Part shown: positions 8,486 through 16,945 of the stretch, in pieces
How the letters are laid out: each line of letters begins with the position of its first letter
How positions within the stretch are numbered: the stretch's first letter is position 1
Assembly: GCA_965219515.1 (NCBI GenBank)
Contig: OZ244776.1
Location: forward strand, 1,674,001 to 1,738,000
Length of the DNA: 64,000 nt
Source: Ilyomonas sp965219515
GTDB taxonomy: Bacteria > Bacteroidota > Bacteroidia > Chitinophagales > Chitinophagaceae
Reading direction: 5' to 3'
The notes under the pieces: generated by a model
The model's database searches: none
What the model was told of the DNA's origin: nothing
The model's input: the letters and a program-made list of their open reading frames with translations, nothing else
Made by a program: the position numbers and the translations under genes

Positions 8486-9501
8486 CTAATTAACTTTTTT
8501 AAAGTTGATGAATAAATTTTTACCGATGGCATGTAAAATAAGCATCGTTGCATAGCAAAGTTGTTCATCGGTTTCATAGTCTTTGGTTTGTATCCATCTG
8601 GCTTTCATTTCTTTCCAAAGTCTTTCAATAATATTTAAATGGGGTGAGTAAGGCGGCAGATAAAAAATAAATAATTGCCTTTTTGCCCATACTTTTTGCA
8701 TGGCTTTCATTGCTTTTGACTGATGAACTTTTGCATTGTCCAATACGATAACCGTGTGCTTTTTTATCTGATAAGAAAACTCATTTATTTTTTCGATGAT
8801 AAAGTTGGTGGTAATGGTTTCGTAAGTGGTCGCATGCTCAAACTGATTCTCTCTTGTTATGATTCCAAAACAATTGATACGCTTGCCTTTAGCTGACTTT
8901 ATACTAATGTTTTCATCTGTAAACTGCCAGCCATAAGGCACATAGCCTTCTTCCGATATTTGTACCTCATCGCCATAATACAAATCAATTTCTGACTTGC
9001 CATAACGTTGTTCTAATAACTGAAGTTCCTGTAGTTTATAGTCATAAAATTCTTTATCACATCCGCCTTTAGGTCGTTTTCTTATTCGCTTGTAACGGCA
9101 GTGATGACTTTTAAAAAACGCGTAAGCGTTTCGTTACTCATCTTTTTGCCTGTATTTTCTTCAACAATCTGACGGGCTTGTGATAATCGTTGCCGCTCTT
9201 GTTCTATGGCTGCTCTTACTATACTTACATGTTCGTCTGCCAATATCGGTTTTCTGCCCTGTCCTGGCTTTGTGCGTAACCCTGTTATGCCATTGCTGTC
9301 ATAACGGTTCAGCCAATTATAAACACTTGCCACATTGCTGCTTAAAATAACAGCAATGTCTTTAGTCGTGTAGCTTTCTGACTTTAATAAAACCATTTTG
9401 CAGCGCTGACGAAAACTGTGGTTTGATTCCGTTTTATACAGATGTTCCAACGCTTGCTTAGCTTCTTTGCTTAGTACTATTTCTTTGATTTTTCTTGACA
9501 C
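8486..9501 (-). CDS. IS630-family transposase, full-length product by -1 frameshift (OrfAB)
   Basis: OrfA (from 9501) and OrfB are joined by slippage on T TTA AAA at 9109-9115. After AAA the ribosome re-reads the last A, giving K131 followed by SHHCRYKRIRKRPKGG and then the DDE domain to the stop at 8486. The span plus one re-read base is 1017 nt, exactly 339 codons, so the product is 338 residues, normal for IS630. The catalytic triad is visible: Asp in DLYYGDEVQ (about residue 178), Asp in VIVLDNAKVH, and Glu in PHLNIIERLWKE. The N-terminal part has the paired helix-turn-helix that binds the terminal repeats. OrfB has no good start of its own, which supports frameshifting. Confidence 0.9.
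9082..9501 (-). CDS. IS630-family OrfA (helix-turn-helix part, unshifted product)
   Basis: 139 residues in the zero frame. IAVILSSNVASVYNWLNRYDSNGITGL is the Helix-turn-helix region typical of IS630 transposases (HTH_29/HTH_32 type), followed by RTKPGQGRKPIL and a second helical segment ending TRFLK. Beyond K131 the zero frame adds only eight residues before a stop. Ribosomes that do not shift would make this DNA-binding fragment, which in other elements can act as a repressor of transposition. Confidence 0.85.
   Translation of the reverse strand: MSRKIKEIVLSKEAKQALEHLYKTESNHSFRQRCKMVLLKSESYTTKDIAVILSSNVASVYNWLNRYDSNGITGLRTKPGQGRKPILADEHVSIVRAAIEQERQRLSQARQIVEENTGKKMSNETLTRFLKVITAVTSE
9109..9115 (-). 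promoter_or_regulatory. Programmed -1 ribosomal frameshift slippery heptamer
   Basis: On the minus strand the zero-frame codons are CGT TTT TTA AAA GTC. The heptamer T TTA AAA fits X XXY YYZ in the correct phase, at codons 130-131 of OrfA, and the -1 frame opens into the DDE domain. The length check (338 aa in total) supports it. Confidence 0.8.
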
Positions 9502-9527
9502 ACTGTTTTAACGTCTTTAATTCTATT

Positions 9528-9545
9528 TAATTTTGACAGGGTACT
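9528..9545 (-). repeat. IS630 terminal inverted repeat, right
   Basis: The reverse complement reads AGTACCCTGTCAAAATTA, identical to 8464-8481. The base at 9545 also supplies the last A of the TAA stop that now ends the interrupted epimerase gene. Confidence 0.95.
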
Positions 9546-10516
9546 TAACTATTTATTGCTCTCTTTAATTTACTAACATCTGCATACGTAACCGGTACAT
9601 CTCCGGGTTGCATAGGAAGATATTTTAAGTTTGCCTGTTTTCCGGTTGCGTTTTCAATTTCTTTTATGAAATCCATTAATCTTACCGGACTATTAGCGCC
9701 AATATTAAATATAGTGCAGGGTGCTGAAGAACTACAGGATTGTTTATCTGGTGCATCTGCTTCAGGAATGACATCCAATAACTTTATAATTGAGTCTGTG
9801 ATATCATCTATATAAGTAAAGTCTCTCATCATATTACCATTGTTAAATACCTCAATACTTTTCTCGTCTAAAATAGCCTTAACAAAAATAAAATAAGCCA
9901 TGTCAGGTCTTCCCCATGGACCGTAAACTGTAAAAAAACGCAGTCCCGTACACGGTATTTTGAACAAATGAGAATATGTATAGGCAAAAAGCTCATCGGC
10001 CTTTTTTGTAGCAGCATACAATGAAACCGGATTGTCAACCGCATCATTTTCGCAAAAAGGTATTTTCTTATTGGCGCCGTACACAGAGCTTGAAGAAGCA
10101 TAGATAAAATGCTTTACAGGATATTTGCGACAAGCTTCAAGTATATTCATAAAGCCACAAATATTGCTGTCTATGTAAGCATCCGGATTGGAAAGGGAGT
10201 AACGAACGCCTGCCTGTGCAGCTAAATTAATAACGTAATCAAATCTCTTCTTTTTAAACAGATTGAGAATTTGAGACTTGTCGTTTAGCTCCAGTTTTAT
10301 GAAATGGTAATGATCAAATATTTTACTTTCAATTAATTCATTATAAACTTCTGCCTCTTCTATTCCGGTTTGCTTCAAACGGTCCTGCTTTAATTTTACG
10401 TCATAATAATCATTCATATTGTCAAGACCCACTACTTCTAAGCTGGCTTTCAGCAACTCAACAACTACATGAAAGCCAATAAACCCGGCGGCACCGGTTA
10501 CCAGAACCTTCTTCAT
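9545..10516 (-). CDS. UDP-glucuronate/glucose 4-epimerase-like NAD-dependent epimerase, 3'-truncated by IS630
   Basis: Extended short-chain dehydrogenase fold: NAD-binding GxxGFIG motif (VTGAAGFIGFHV) at the N-terminus, DNMNDYYDVKLKQDRL as in UDP-glucuronate 4-epimerases, and the catalytic SSSSVYG plus YAATK (Tyr-xxx-Lys) residues. The 323-residue frame ends at a TAA created at the IS630 junction (TA of the target plus the first A of the IS). The lost 43 residues are found beyond the element at 8332-8463. The catalytic core is present but the C-terminal helices are gone, so activity is doubtful. It would supply a 4-epimerised uronic acid or hexose for the EPS; it starts 25 bp after the glycosylphosphotransferase stop, in the same operon. 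Confidence 0.9.
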   Translation of the reverse strand: MKKVLVTGAAGFIGFHVVVELLKASLEVVGLDNMNDYYDVKLKQDRLKQTGIEEAEVYNELIESKIFDHYHFIKLELNDKSQILNLFKKKRFDYVINLAAQAGVRYSLSNPDAYIDSNICGFMNILEACRKYPVKHFIYASSSSVYGANKKIPFCENDAVDNPVSLYAATKKADELFAYTYSHLFKIPCTGLRFFTVYGPWGRPDMAYFIFVKAILDEKSIEVFNNGNMMRDFTYIDDITDSIIKLLDVIPEADAPDKQSCSSSAPCTIFNIGANSPVRLMDFIKEIENATGKQANLKYLPMQPGDVPVTYADVSKLKRAINS

Positions 10517-10541
10517 TTAATTATTTTTATGTGTTAAGAAA

Positions 10542-11903
10542 TTAATACGCATTCTCTTCACCTTTTATAATATTGCAGAGAGTGAAAATCATAATTTTTA
10601 TATCGAACCAGACAGACCACGTCTCCATATATTCAATATCATAGTTCACCCTTTTTTCCATCATCATTACGTTTACTGTTTCACCCCGGTAACCATTTAC
10701 CTGCGCCCAGCCGGTAATGCCAGGCTTTAGATAAAGGCGGCTCATATAATGTTTTATCTGTTTGCTATATTCTTCGGTATGACGCAGCATGTGGGGCCGA
10801 GGACCTACAATACTCATTTCGCCCTTAAATACATTTATAAATTGCGGAAACTCATCAAGGCTTGTTTGCCGGAGAAAAGCGCCGATTTTAGTAATCCTGC
10901 TGTCTTTATGCGTAGCTTGCTTACTATCGCTTTCTTCATTTACCATCATGCTGCGAAATTTGAGACATATAAAAGAACGGTTATCTCTGCCGGAGCGTAG
11001 CTGCCTGAAGAAAACAGGACCTTTGCTTTCTGTTTTTATTACTATGCCTATCAGCGGTATAAGCCATGACAAGACAAAGAGAATAACAAGGCTACTGATA
11101 AAAAAATCCATTACCCGCTTAGATACATGATTGATGGTACGGAGCAATGGCTCATTGTATTGCTGCCATACAGGCATACCATAAACGTATTTTTTGTGGC
11201 AGGATGGATGTTCAGACGAAGTATCCAAGTCTATAAAATTAATACGTACACAATGCCTGTTTGCTTCCTGAAAAAAATCACCTTCATCGCTTGAATATTC
11301 GGAAGCGGAACTCACATACAGTTCTTTTCTTCCCTTTTCTTTTGTAAAATCGGCAAATGAATAAACTGACTTCTCTCTATCACCGTTTCCGCTCTTAATT
11401 TCACTATTATCAAAATGCTTTACCAACGAAAATCTTTTTCTGTAACGTAAGCGGTTGGCCATCAGTAAACTCTTTTCGTTAATTCCAACTATGCCAACAT
11501 TGTGGTGACTACCAAATATTTTATGAAGTAATGCTGTTGATTCGTCACTAAATATTTGCAGGCACATAAACAGAACTGACCACACATAAAAGATCAATAA
11601 AAAAGTAAATGGTGAAATCAGATGTGCCATCAACAGGCAAGAGAGTGAGATTAATCCTGAGCAAAATGTGGCTGTAAGAATTTTTTTTCGCCCGATGACC
11701 TTGCGAAATTTTTTTGTACTTTTTTTTAAAATATTTACAGCACTAAAGAAGGAAAATGTGTTGAATAGCAACAGTAAAAGAATTATAAAAGAAAAGTTGT
11801 ACGCAGGCAATAAAAAGCAGAGTATTTGCCAGGCACTTATAAGAGAAAAATTTACAATTATAAGTTTACGTAAAAAGGTGCATGTTCTCATGAGGTCTTT
11901 CAT
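10542..11903 (-). CDS. Exopolysaccharide polyprenyl glycosylphosphotransferase (WcaJ/PglC superfamily)
   Basis: 453 residues: several N-terminal membrane helices, a middle soluble region and a C-terminal monotopic phosphoglycosyltransferase domain beginning with the re-entrant helix VSKRVMDFFISSLVILFVL. Visible motifs: KSKGPVFFRQ-type (ESKGPVFFRQLRSGRD), LKFRSM, the catalytic Asp-Glu pair in TSLDEFPQ, NVFKGEMSIVGPRP and KPGITGWAQVNGYRGET. It transfers a sugar-1-phosphate from a UDP-sugar to undecaprenyl phosphate at the inner membrane, starting EPS repeat-unit assembly. It is the first gene of a minus-strand pair with the epimerase and is divergent from the GT4 gene at 12385. Confidence 0.93.
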   Translation of the reverse strand: MKDLMRTCTFLRKLIIVNFSLISAWQILCFLLPAYNFSFIILLLLLFNTFSFFSAVNILKKSTKKFRKVIGRKKILTATFCSGLISLSCLLMAHLISPFTFLLIFYVWSVLFMCLQIFSDESTALLHKIFGSHHNVGIVGINEKSLLMANRLRYRKRFSLVKHFDNSEIKSGNGDREKSVYSFADFTKEKGRKELYVSSASEYSSDEGDFFQEANRHCVRINFIDLDTSSEHPSCHKKYVYGMPVWQQYNEPLLRTINHVSKRVMDFFISSLVILFVLSWLIPLIGIVIKTESKGPVFFRQLRSGRDNRSFICLKFRSMMVNEESDSKQATHKDSRITKIGAFLRQTSLDEFPQFINVFKGEMSIVGPRPHMLRHTEEYSKQIKHYMSRLYLKPGITGWAQVNGYRGETVNVMMMEKRVNYDIEYMETWSVWFDIKIMIFTLCNIIKGEENAY

Positions 11904-12384
11904 GAAAATTATTAATCAGGGGTAATGGAAATTGTAATACCTGGACTATTAAAAGTAAGAACAATACATGTAATTATACAATTAAAATTTATGAAATATT
12001 TTTTTGAATTAATATTTCTTTATAATTTGGTGGCTTAATAAGAAGGGTTTTTTTAAAAAAAATATTTAGTTTTTCACACCTCGGAAATTTGTTTTTTTTG
12101 AAATGGCTTTATCTTCTTTACCTACTAAAAAGCACAAAACAAAAGAATTTTACAAAAAATAATAACAGATAAAAGCAGGATTCATTTTTTACCAATCACT
12201 GTTCTCTTTTTTTCCTGTTTTGTTTCCTGATTCACAAGATTGTAAATAGTTTCATCAATTTAGGTTAAGTAACATTTATTAAGTTAAAAGTCGTATCGTA
12301 AAGGAATCCTTTACGGTATTGCAATTCATTCGTTGTTTTACAGAAAGTCGTATTCTTCATTACCCAATTTCATAACTCCAACCT
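11904..12384. promoter_or_regulatory. Divergent intergenic region with a palindrome and direct repeats
   Basis: 481 bp, very AT-rich, between the glycosylphosphotransferase (minus) and a GT4 gene (plus), so it must hold promoters for both. Close to the GT4 start there is a near-perfect palindrome CGTAAAGGAATCCTTTACG at 12297-12315 (9-bp arms, one central base) and a 10-bp direct repeat AAAGTCGTAT at 12287-12296 and 12344-12353. These are candidate binding sites or a leader hairpin. No classical -7 box was placed with confidence. Confidence 0.5.
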
Positions 12385-13563
12385 ATGGAAGTGCCGTCGA
12401 AAGTTGCTATCGTAACCAATATTGCCTGGAATATTTATAACTTCAGACGAGGATTGGCTAATGCCATAAAAGCGGCAGGCTATGAACCCGTATTAATGGC
12501 TTCTCCTGATAAGTACGCAGCAAAACTTGAACACGAGGGCTGGCATTTTATTCCATTGAATAATATGGAACGCGCAGGAATAAGCCCGGTTGCAGACATA
12601 AAATTATTTTTTGATCTGGTAAAAATTTATAAAAATCATTCTATCAAATGCGCATTGCATTACAACTCTAAGCCTCTGGTGTATGCCAGTTTGTGCGCTA
12701 CCTTTTTAAACATTCCATATATCCCTACCATTACAGGTTTGGCCGGACCTTTTTCCGGCAACAGATCAGTAATCAGCAAAGTAGTTACTCTGTTATATAA
12801 ATTTTCATTGAAGAACAGTAGCAAGGTTTTATTTCAAAACGATGAAGACCTGAATTATTTTTTGGACAAAAAAATTACACAGTCAGGAAAAACGATGATA
12901 GTGCCAGGTTCAGGCGTAAATCTGGAAGAGTACCGGTCAGAATTATTTAGTAAGCCGCCGAATGAAAAAATTATATTTTTAATGTTAGCCAGACTTTCAA
13001 AGGCAAAGGGTGTAGAATACTATGTTGACACAGCAAGAGAAATTAAAAAGCGATATCCGAATACTGTGTTCAGATTAGCGGGTCCATTTGAATGTGATGA
13101 GCTTGCAATTAGTGAACAGGAAGTAGAAAGATGGCATCAGGAAGGCGTAATCGAATACAGAGGGCCGATTGATACCGTAAGAAAAGAAATAAGCGAGGCT
13201 CATGTTATTGTATATCCTTCCTATTATCGCGAGGGAATTCCAAAAGCTCTTATCGAATCAGCAGCTATGTCTCGCCCCATTATCACAACTGATAATGTGG
13301 GATGCAGGGAAGTTGTGCAGCATGAAGTAAATGGTTACCTGGTTCCTATAAAAAACACACCGGCGTTAATAGAGGCATGTGAACGTTTTATCTTATTAAG
13401 TGAAGAAGAGAAAAATAAGTTAGGTATGGCATCAAGGCAAATCTCACATAAGTTTGATGAGCAAAAAGTGATTCCAAATTATATATCACTTATAAATGAC
13501 TGCTTACTTACAGATAAGAAAAGACCAAAGCTTACAAACTATCAAAAAATGGCTATCAACTAA
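12385..13563 (+). CDS. Glycosyltransferase family 4 (PglA-like)
   Basis: 392 residues with the GT-B layout: N-terminal domain with NIAWNIYNFRRGLANAIKAAGYEPVLMA, as in GT4 enzymes of the PglA/CapM group that add the second sugar to a polyprenyl-linked sugar; TITGLAGPFSG near residue 115; C-terminal GT1 domain with ARLSKAKGVEYYVD, and the nucleotide-sugar binding E-x7-E type motif PSYYREGIPKALIESAA. It is the only EPS gene on the plus strand. Its stop overlaps by 4 bp with the stop of the convergent sulfotransferase gene at 13560. The exact sugar is unknown. Confidence 0.9.
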   Translation: MEVPSKVAIVTNIAWNIYNFRRGLANAIKAAGYEPVLMASPDKYAAKLEHEGWHFIPLNNMERAGISPVADIKLFFDLVKIYKNHSIKCALHYNSKPLVYASLCATFLNIPYIPTITGLAGPFSGNRSVISKVVTLLYKFSLKNSSKVLFQNDEDLNYFLDKKITQSGKTMIVPGSGVNLEEYRSELFSKPPNEKIIFLMLARLSKAKGVEYYVDTAREIKKRYPNTVFRLAGPFECDELAISEQEVERWHQEGVIEYRGPIDTVRKEISEAHVIVYPSYYREGIPKALIESAAMSRPIITTDNVGCREVVQHEVNGYLVPIKNTPALIEACERFILLSEEEKNKLGMASRQISHKFDEQKVIPNYISLINDCLLTDKKRPKLTNYQKMAIN

Positions 13564-14468
13564 TAGCCTAACTTCTTTTGCAGTCTTCCTGCAATTATAT
13601 TAAAATACAACCTGTTATAAAAAGAAAGATCAATTTTCCTTGCATTATTCGATTGAATGAATTTTATTTCCTTTTCTAATCGCAGCCTGTTTCCACCAAC
13701 GTTATGTTGCGGATGAAAAGGAGATTGTTTTTTTATTAAATCAATCACCTCAGACAAATCTTCTTCGATAAAGTTTCCAATTGTTTGTAAAGTACTTTCC
13801 GGGTGTTTTGTAAGGTCTTCATATTTAATTTGAATAAAGCGGTTTGCAGGCATTTTCATTCCTAAATTTTGCGTGATGGAGTTTGCTAAAAACCAACCCA
13901 AAGAAGATCGCGCAGCCAAAAACCTGTCGTTTTTTGCATATCCTTCCAATGCCCAGTTACGACCTTTTTTCACAAATGATTCAACCACACTCAAACCGTT
14001 TTTAAGTAAGTGAATTACATACACTTCAAAGTCTGTGTATTGATGTAACGCATAAAAACGGCCCGCCATATCACCGGAAGATTTAGATGAATCTATTACG
14101 ATGTTTTTACCAGACGTTTTATAAATATAATTATACAAAGCCGACTGGATCAGAGCATATTTTTCAATCCTATCTAAAGAAATTTTTTTATGCTGCAACG
14201 CAGAAATAAATTTTCGGTTTTCAACATCGCTGACAATTTCCTTTGCCTGTTGCAAAGAAATGGCGTTAGGAAGTTTTAGATCTTTCCAAAAAGAACATGT
14301 TTCGTAAATTTCTCCGCAAGTGCAGGCACGCGTACCTGTTAACCAGTCTTCAAAGAGGTAGAACAATTCGCCGGTACCAAATATGTTTTTATGACTGCCT
14401 AACATGATATCTAAAATGGTAGAGCCACTTCTGCTATACCCGGCTATGTAAATGATTTTCTTTTTCAT
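13560..14468 (-). CDS. Sulfotransferase family protein (last gene of the EPS operon)
   Basis: 302 residues. The 5'-phosphosulfate loop for PAPS is at the N-terminus (IAGYSRSGSTILDIMLGSH), followed by FGTGELFYL; the 3'-phosphate region is probably VIHLLKNGLSVVES near residue 150. A Cys cluster (ACTCGEIYETC) around residue 50 is common in this bacterial subgroup. It would transfer sulfate from PAPS to a hydroxyl or amino group of the polysaccharide. The start lies 35 bp inside the end of the preceding GT4 gene, suggesting translational coupling. Acceptor unknown. Confidence 0.85.
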   Translation of the reverse strand: MKKKIIYIAGYSRSGSTILDIMLGSHKNIFGTGELFYLFEDWLTGTRACTCGEIYETCSFWKDLKLPNAISLQQAKEIVSDVENRKFISALQHKKISLDRIEKYALIQSALYNYIYKTSGKNIVIDSSKSSGDMAGRFYALHQYTDFEVYVIHLLKNGLSVVESFVKKGRNWALEGYAKNDRFLAARSSLGWFLANSITQNLGMKMPANRFIQIKYEDLTKHPESTLQTIGNFIEEDLSEVIDLIKKQSPFHPQHNVGGNRLRLEKEIKFIQSNNARKIDLSFYNRLYFNIIAGRLQKKLGY

Positions 14469-15585
14469 AACTGTTTACTTTTAGGTATTGATCAATATAT
14501 AGTTTGGCTGTATTTTCTATATCAAACAGTTCGGCAGCTCGTTTAAAACTTTTTTCTTTTAAGACATTAATCGCAGCATCATCAAATGCAGCAAATTGTA
14601 AAATGGCATTCGTAACTTCTGTTTCAGATTCAGGATGCAAAAAATACCCTGCTTCCTCACCCACAACTTCGCGAAGTGTAATAATATCAGAACATATAAC
14701 CGGGCATTTGGCTACCATAGCTTCAACAATGGCATTACAGAATCCTTCCCATAAAGAAAGCATGATATAAAAATCTGCCGCATTCATTAATTTATACACT
14801 TCTTCACGCGGTAATATTTTTAGAAACTGAATTTTATTTAATGTATCATACTGTTGTTTTAAAGCTAATAAACTATCATATAAATGTCCTGAGCCTGCTA
14901 TTAGCAGGCGTATGTTTTGGTTTGCATAAGTAGCATTGGCAAAGCCTTTTATAAGTATTTTAAAATTTTTCTGTTCAATCAACCGGGCAGCGCAAACAAA
15001 TAATTTTTCGTTTGAAGCAATGCCATATTTTTCTCGTATCTGCCGGCGATTTTCAGCAGTCGCGTACCATAAAATTTTATTTATATTGATTCCATTATAA
15101 ATGGGAACGGTCTTCTTTGCAGCCAATAATCTCTCTGCTTTATTGAATGAATTTTTTGTACTAACGGAGTTGCATATCACAACATCAGCTAAAAACAGAA
15201 TTGGTATGTTGAAGATTTTTTGATGCCATTTCATAAAGCGATGATCGTTATGTTCTGTCTTAACTAAAAGCGATACTTTGTTAAACCTGGCAGCCAGTAA
15301 AGAAATAAGCGCAGATAAATTATGATGCACATGAATAACATCAGGTTTTATTTCTTTGATTAGTTTATTTACTTTACTAAATCCTTCTTTAATATTTGAC
15401 TGATGAACATTAAGATTGATAATGTCTTTAGCAGAGCTTAGAGGCTCGTCTGGTACAGCTCCGTAAAACGATACAATGTGCAAGTAAATTTTGTCGCTTT
15501 TACGCATATAGGTAGCTAATTCCAAAGGAATAGATGTTGTAGTATTTTCGCTGGTTATAAACAAAATTGTAGGCTTATCTTTCAT
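14434..15585 (-). CDS. Glycosyltransferase family 4
   Basis: 383 residues. N-terminal Rossmann-like domain with DVIHVHHNLSALISLLAARF, C-terminal GT1 domain with CAARLIEQKNFKILIKGF and the donor-binding segment MLSLWEGFCNAIVEAMVAKCPVI (E-x7-E). It is a retaining GT-B transferase acting on the cytoplasmic face of the membrane during repeat-unit assembly. It overlaps the downstream sulfotransferase by 35 bp. Donor and linkage cannot be told. Confidence 0.92.
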   Translation of the reverse strand: MKDKPTILFITSENTTTSIPLELATYMRKSDKIYLHIVSFYGAVPDEPLSSAKDIINLNVHQSNIKEGFSKVNKLIKEIKPDVIHVHHNLSALISLLAARFNKVSLLVKTEHNDHRFMKWHQKIFNIPILFLADVVICNSVSTKNSFNKAERLLAAKKTVPIYNGININKILWYATAENRRQIREKYGIASNEKLFVCAARLIEQKNFKILIKGFANATYANQNIRLLIAGSGHLYDSLLALKQQYDTLNKIQFLKILPREEVYKLMNAADFYIMLSLWEGFCNAIVEAMVAKCPVICSDIITLREVVGEEAGYFLHPESETEVTNAILQFAAFDDAAINVLKEKSFKRAAELFDIENTAKLYIDQYLKVNSYEKENHLHSRV

Positions 15586-15630
15586 ACAACAGGGGTAATA
15601 TTGTTAGACAAATAACTAAGTAAAAATGAC

Positions 15631-16902
15631 CTACCCGGTTACTAAAGTTGATACTGCTTCATCATTTTCTGCATTAAACGCAAACGCCATTCTTTTTCTT
15701 AGTCCTGCCTCTTTCGTTATTCCTATAAATACACCACATGGTATGAGAAAATACATCCACGTAAGTGCCTTACTCGCCAAAAAGCAGTTAACAACGGCTC
15801 CTAAAAGAAATAAGGCAACCATACATCGGGCAGCAAATGCTATATGAGGTATCTTATTACGAGTTCGCTTTAATAAAAACCAGAAAAGAGTAACATTAAA
15901 AATGATTAACAATGCCAGACCAACAAGCCCCTCTTCATCTAATATTTTGAGATAAAAATTGTGTGCATCGTGTCTGTACAATCCACGCGTTGCATGACTG
16001 ATAGAAACAGGAAACTGTTCGATACCAATTCCAAATATTGGGTTTTTATGAAAAAGCATAATCCCATAATTGAACATGTAAATGCGCTCATCATCACTTT
16101 TGGTATCGCTGATATTGTCAGATGATGTAAGACGATCTAAAACAGTAGATACTGAAGATATCTGCTTATCGAAATAATGAAACCTGGTATTGCCCAACAA
16201 AAGCAATGAGGATACAATTCCAATGATTATTACAACCGTAGCAAACCTTACAATGGCTTTTATATTTTTCTTGCTGTCGCTTGACCTGAGTTGAAGAAAA
16301 ACAAAATAGCTGCCACCAACCAACAAACCAGCCCATCCCTTACGCTCGCCGGAAAGCAATGCCATAAACAGCGCCAACAGCACTACAAAGAGATAAAATC
16401 CTTTGCGCTTATTATGGCTGAAATAATTGATGATAGCAAACAAGGCGAAGTAGGCAAAGCTGTGTTTGGGTGAATCTAAATCTTTAAAGCCGGAATATAT
16501 ACCTCTGGACACATGATATGCCACACAAAATATGGCAACGGCACCAGTACCCCAAAAAATTACGTTCAGAAACTGCTTCCTGATTAGCGGATCAACCGTT
16601 ACGTTTGCAATCAGATGCATCAGAAACAGATACTCTATGATTTGGATAGATTCTTTTACAAGCGTTACGAACGGTACTTTGGCAAAACTGTTAAGTATAA
16701 TAAAAAGAATGAAAACATAAAAACTTACACAAACAAAATGATTGATGATTCTGAGATGTTTTTGGCTAAACAATATAAAGCAGAAAACAACTGCCAGAAA
16801 AATATCTAACGGTCTTATTTTAAAATTAGCTATCGTATAGTCAAAATCAAGAAATAAGGTGACTATAAAAAAAGCGAGAATGTAGTGAAACTTAATTTTC
16901 AT
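15631..16902 (-). CDS. O-antigen ligase/polymerase-like membrane protein (Wzy-type)
   Basis: 423 residues with about 10-12 hydrophobic segments and the Wzy_C/O-antigen ligase signature: a large periplasmic loop ending in GLYRHDAHNFYLKILDEEGLVGLALL (the H-N-x-x-L...E-x-G-L motif). In a locus with Wza and Wzc homologues the likely role is polymerising lipid-linked repeat units in the periplasm; ligation to another acceptor is an alternative. It sits between the acyltransferase and GT4 genes with 43-45 bp spacers. Confidence 0.88.
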   Translation of the reverse strand: MKIKFHYILAFFIVTLFLDFDYTIANFKIRPLDIFLAVVFCFILFSQKHLRIINHFVCVSFYVFILFIILNSFAKVPFVTLVKESIQIIEYLFLMHLIANVTVDPLIRKQFLNVIFWGTGAVAIFCVAYHVSRGIYSGFKDLDSPKHSFAYFALFAIINYFSHNKRKGFYLFVVLLALFMALLSGERKGWAGLLVGGSYFVFLQLRSSDSKKNIKAIVRFATVVIIIGIVSSLLLLGNTRFHYFDKQISSVSTVLDRLTSSDNISDTKSDDERIYMFNYGIMLFHKNPIFGIGIEQFPVSISHATRGLYRHDAHNFYLKILDEEGLVGLALLIIFNVTLFWFLLKRTRNKIPHIAFAARCMVALFLLGAVVNCFLASKALTWMYFLIPCGVFIGITKEAGLRKRMAFAFNAENDEAVSTLVTG

Positions 16903-16945
16903 AAGATCAGGTACTTGTCTGGTTAATTAAAAGGTGAATGAAGAA

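Larger units (their letters stand above)
8464..9545 (-). mobile_element. Complete IS630-family insertion sequence (1082 bp)
   Basis: The element is bounded by identical 18-bp terminal inverted repeats, AGTACCCTGTCAAAATTA, at 8464-8481 and (inverted) 9528-9545, each flanked by a TA dinucleotide (8462-8463 and 9546-9547), the target duplicated by IS630/Tc1-mariner elements. Inside is a transposase in two frames joined by a -1 frameshift site. It is inserted in the 3' part of the epimerase gene, in the same orientation. Everything needed for activity appears intact, which suggests a recent insertion. Confidence 0.95.
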
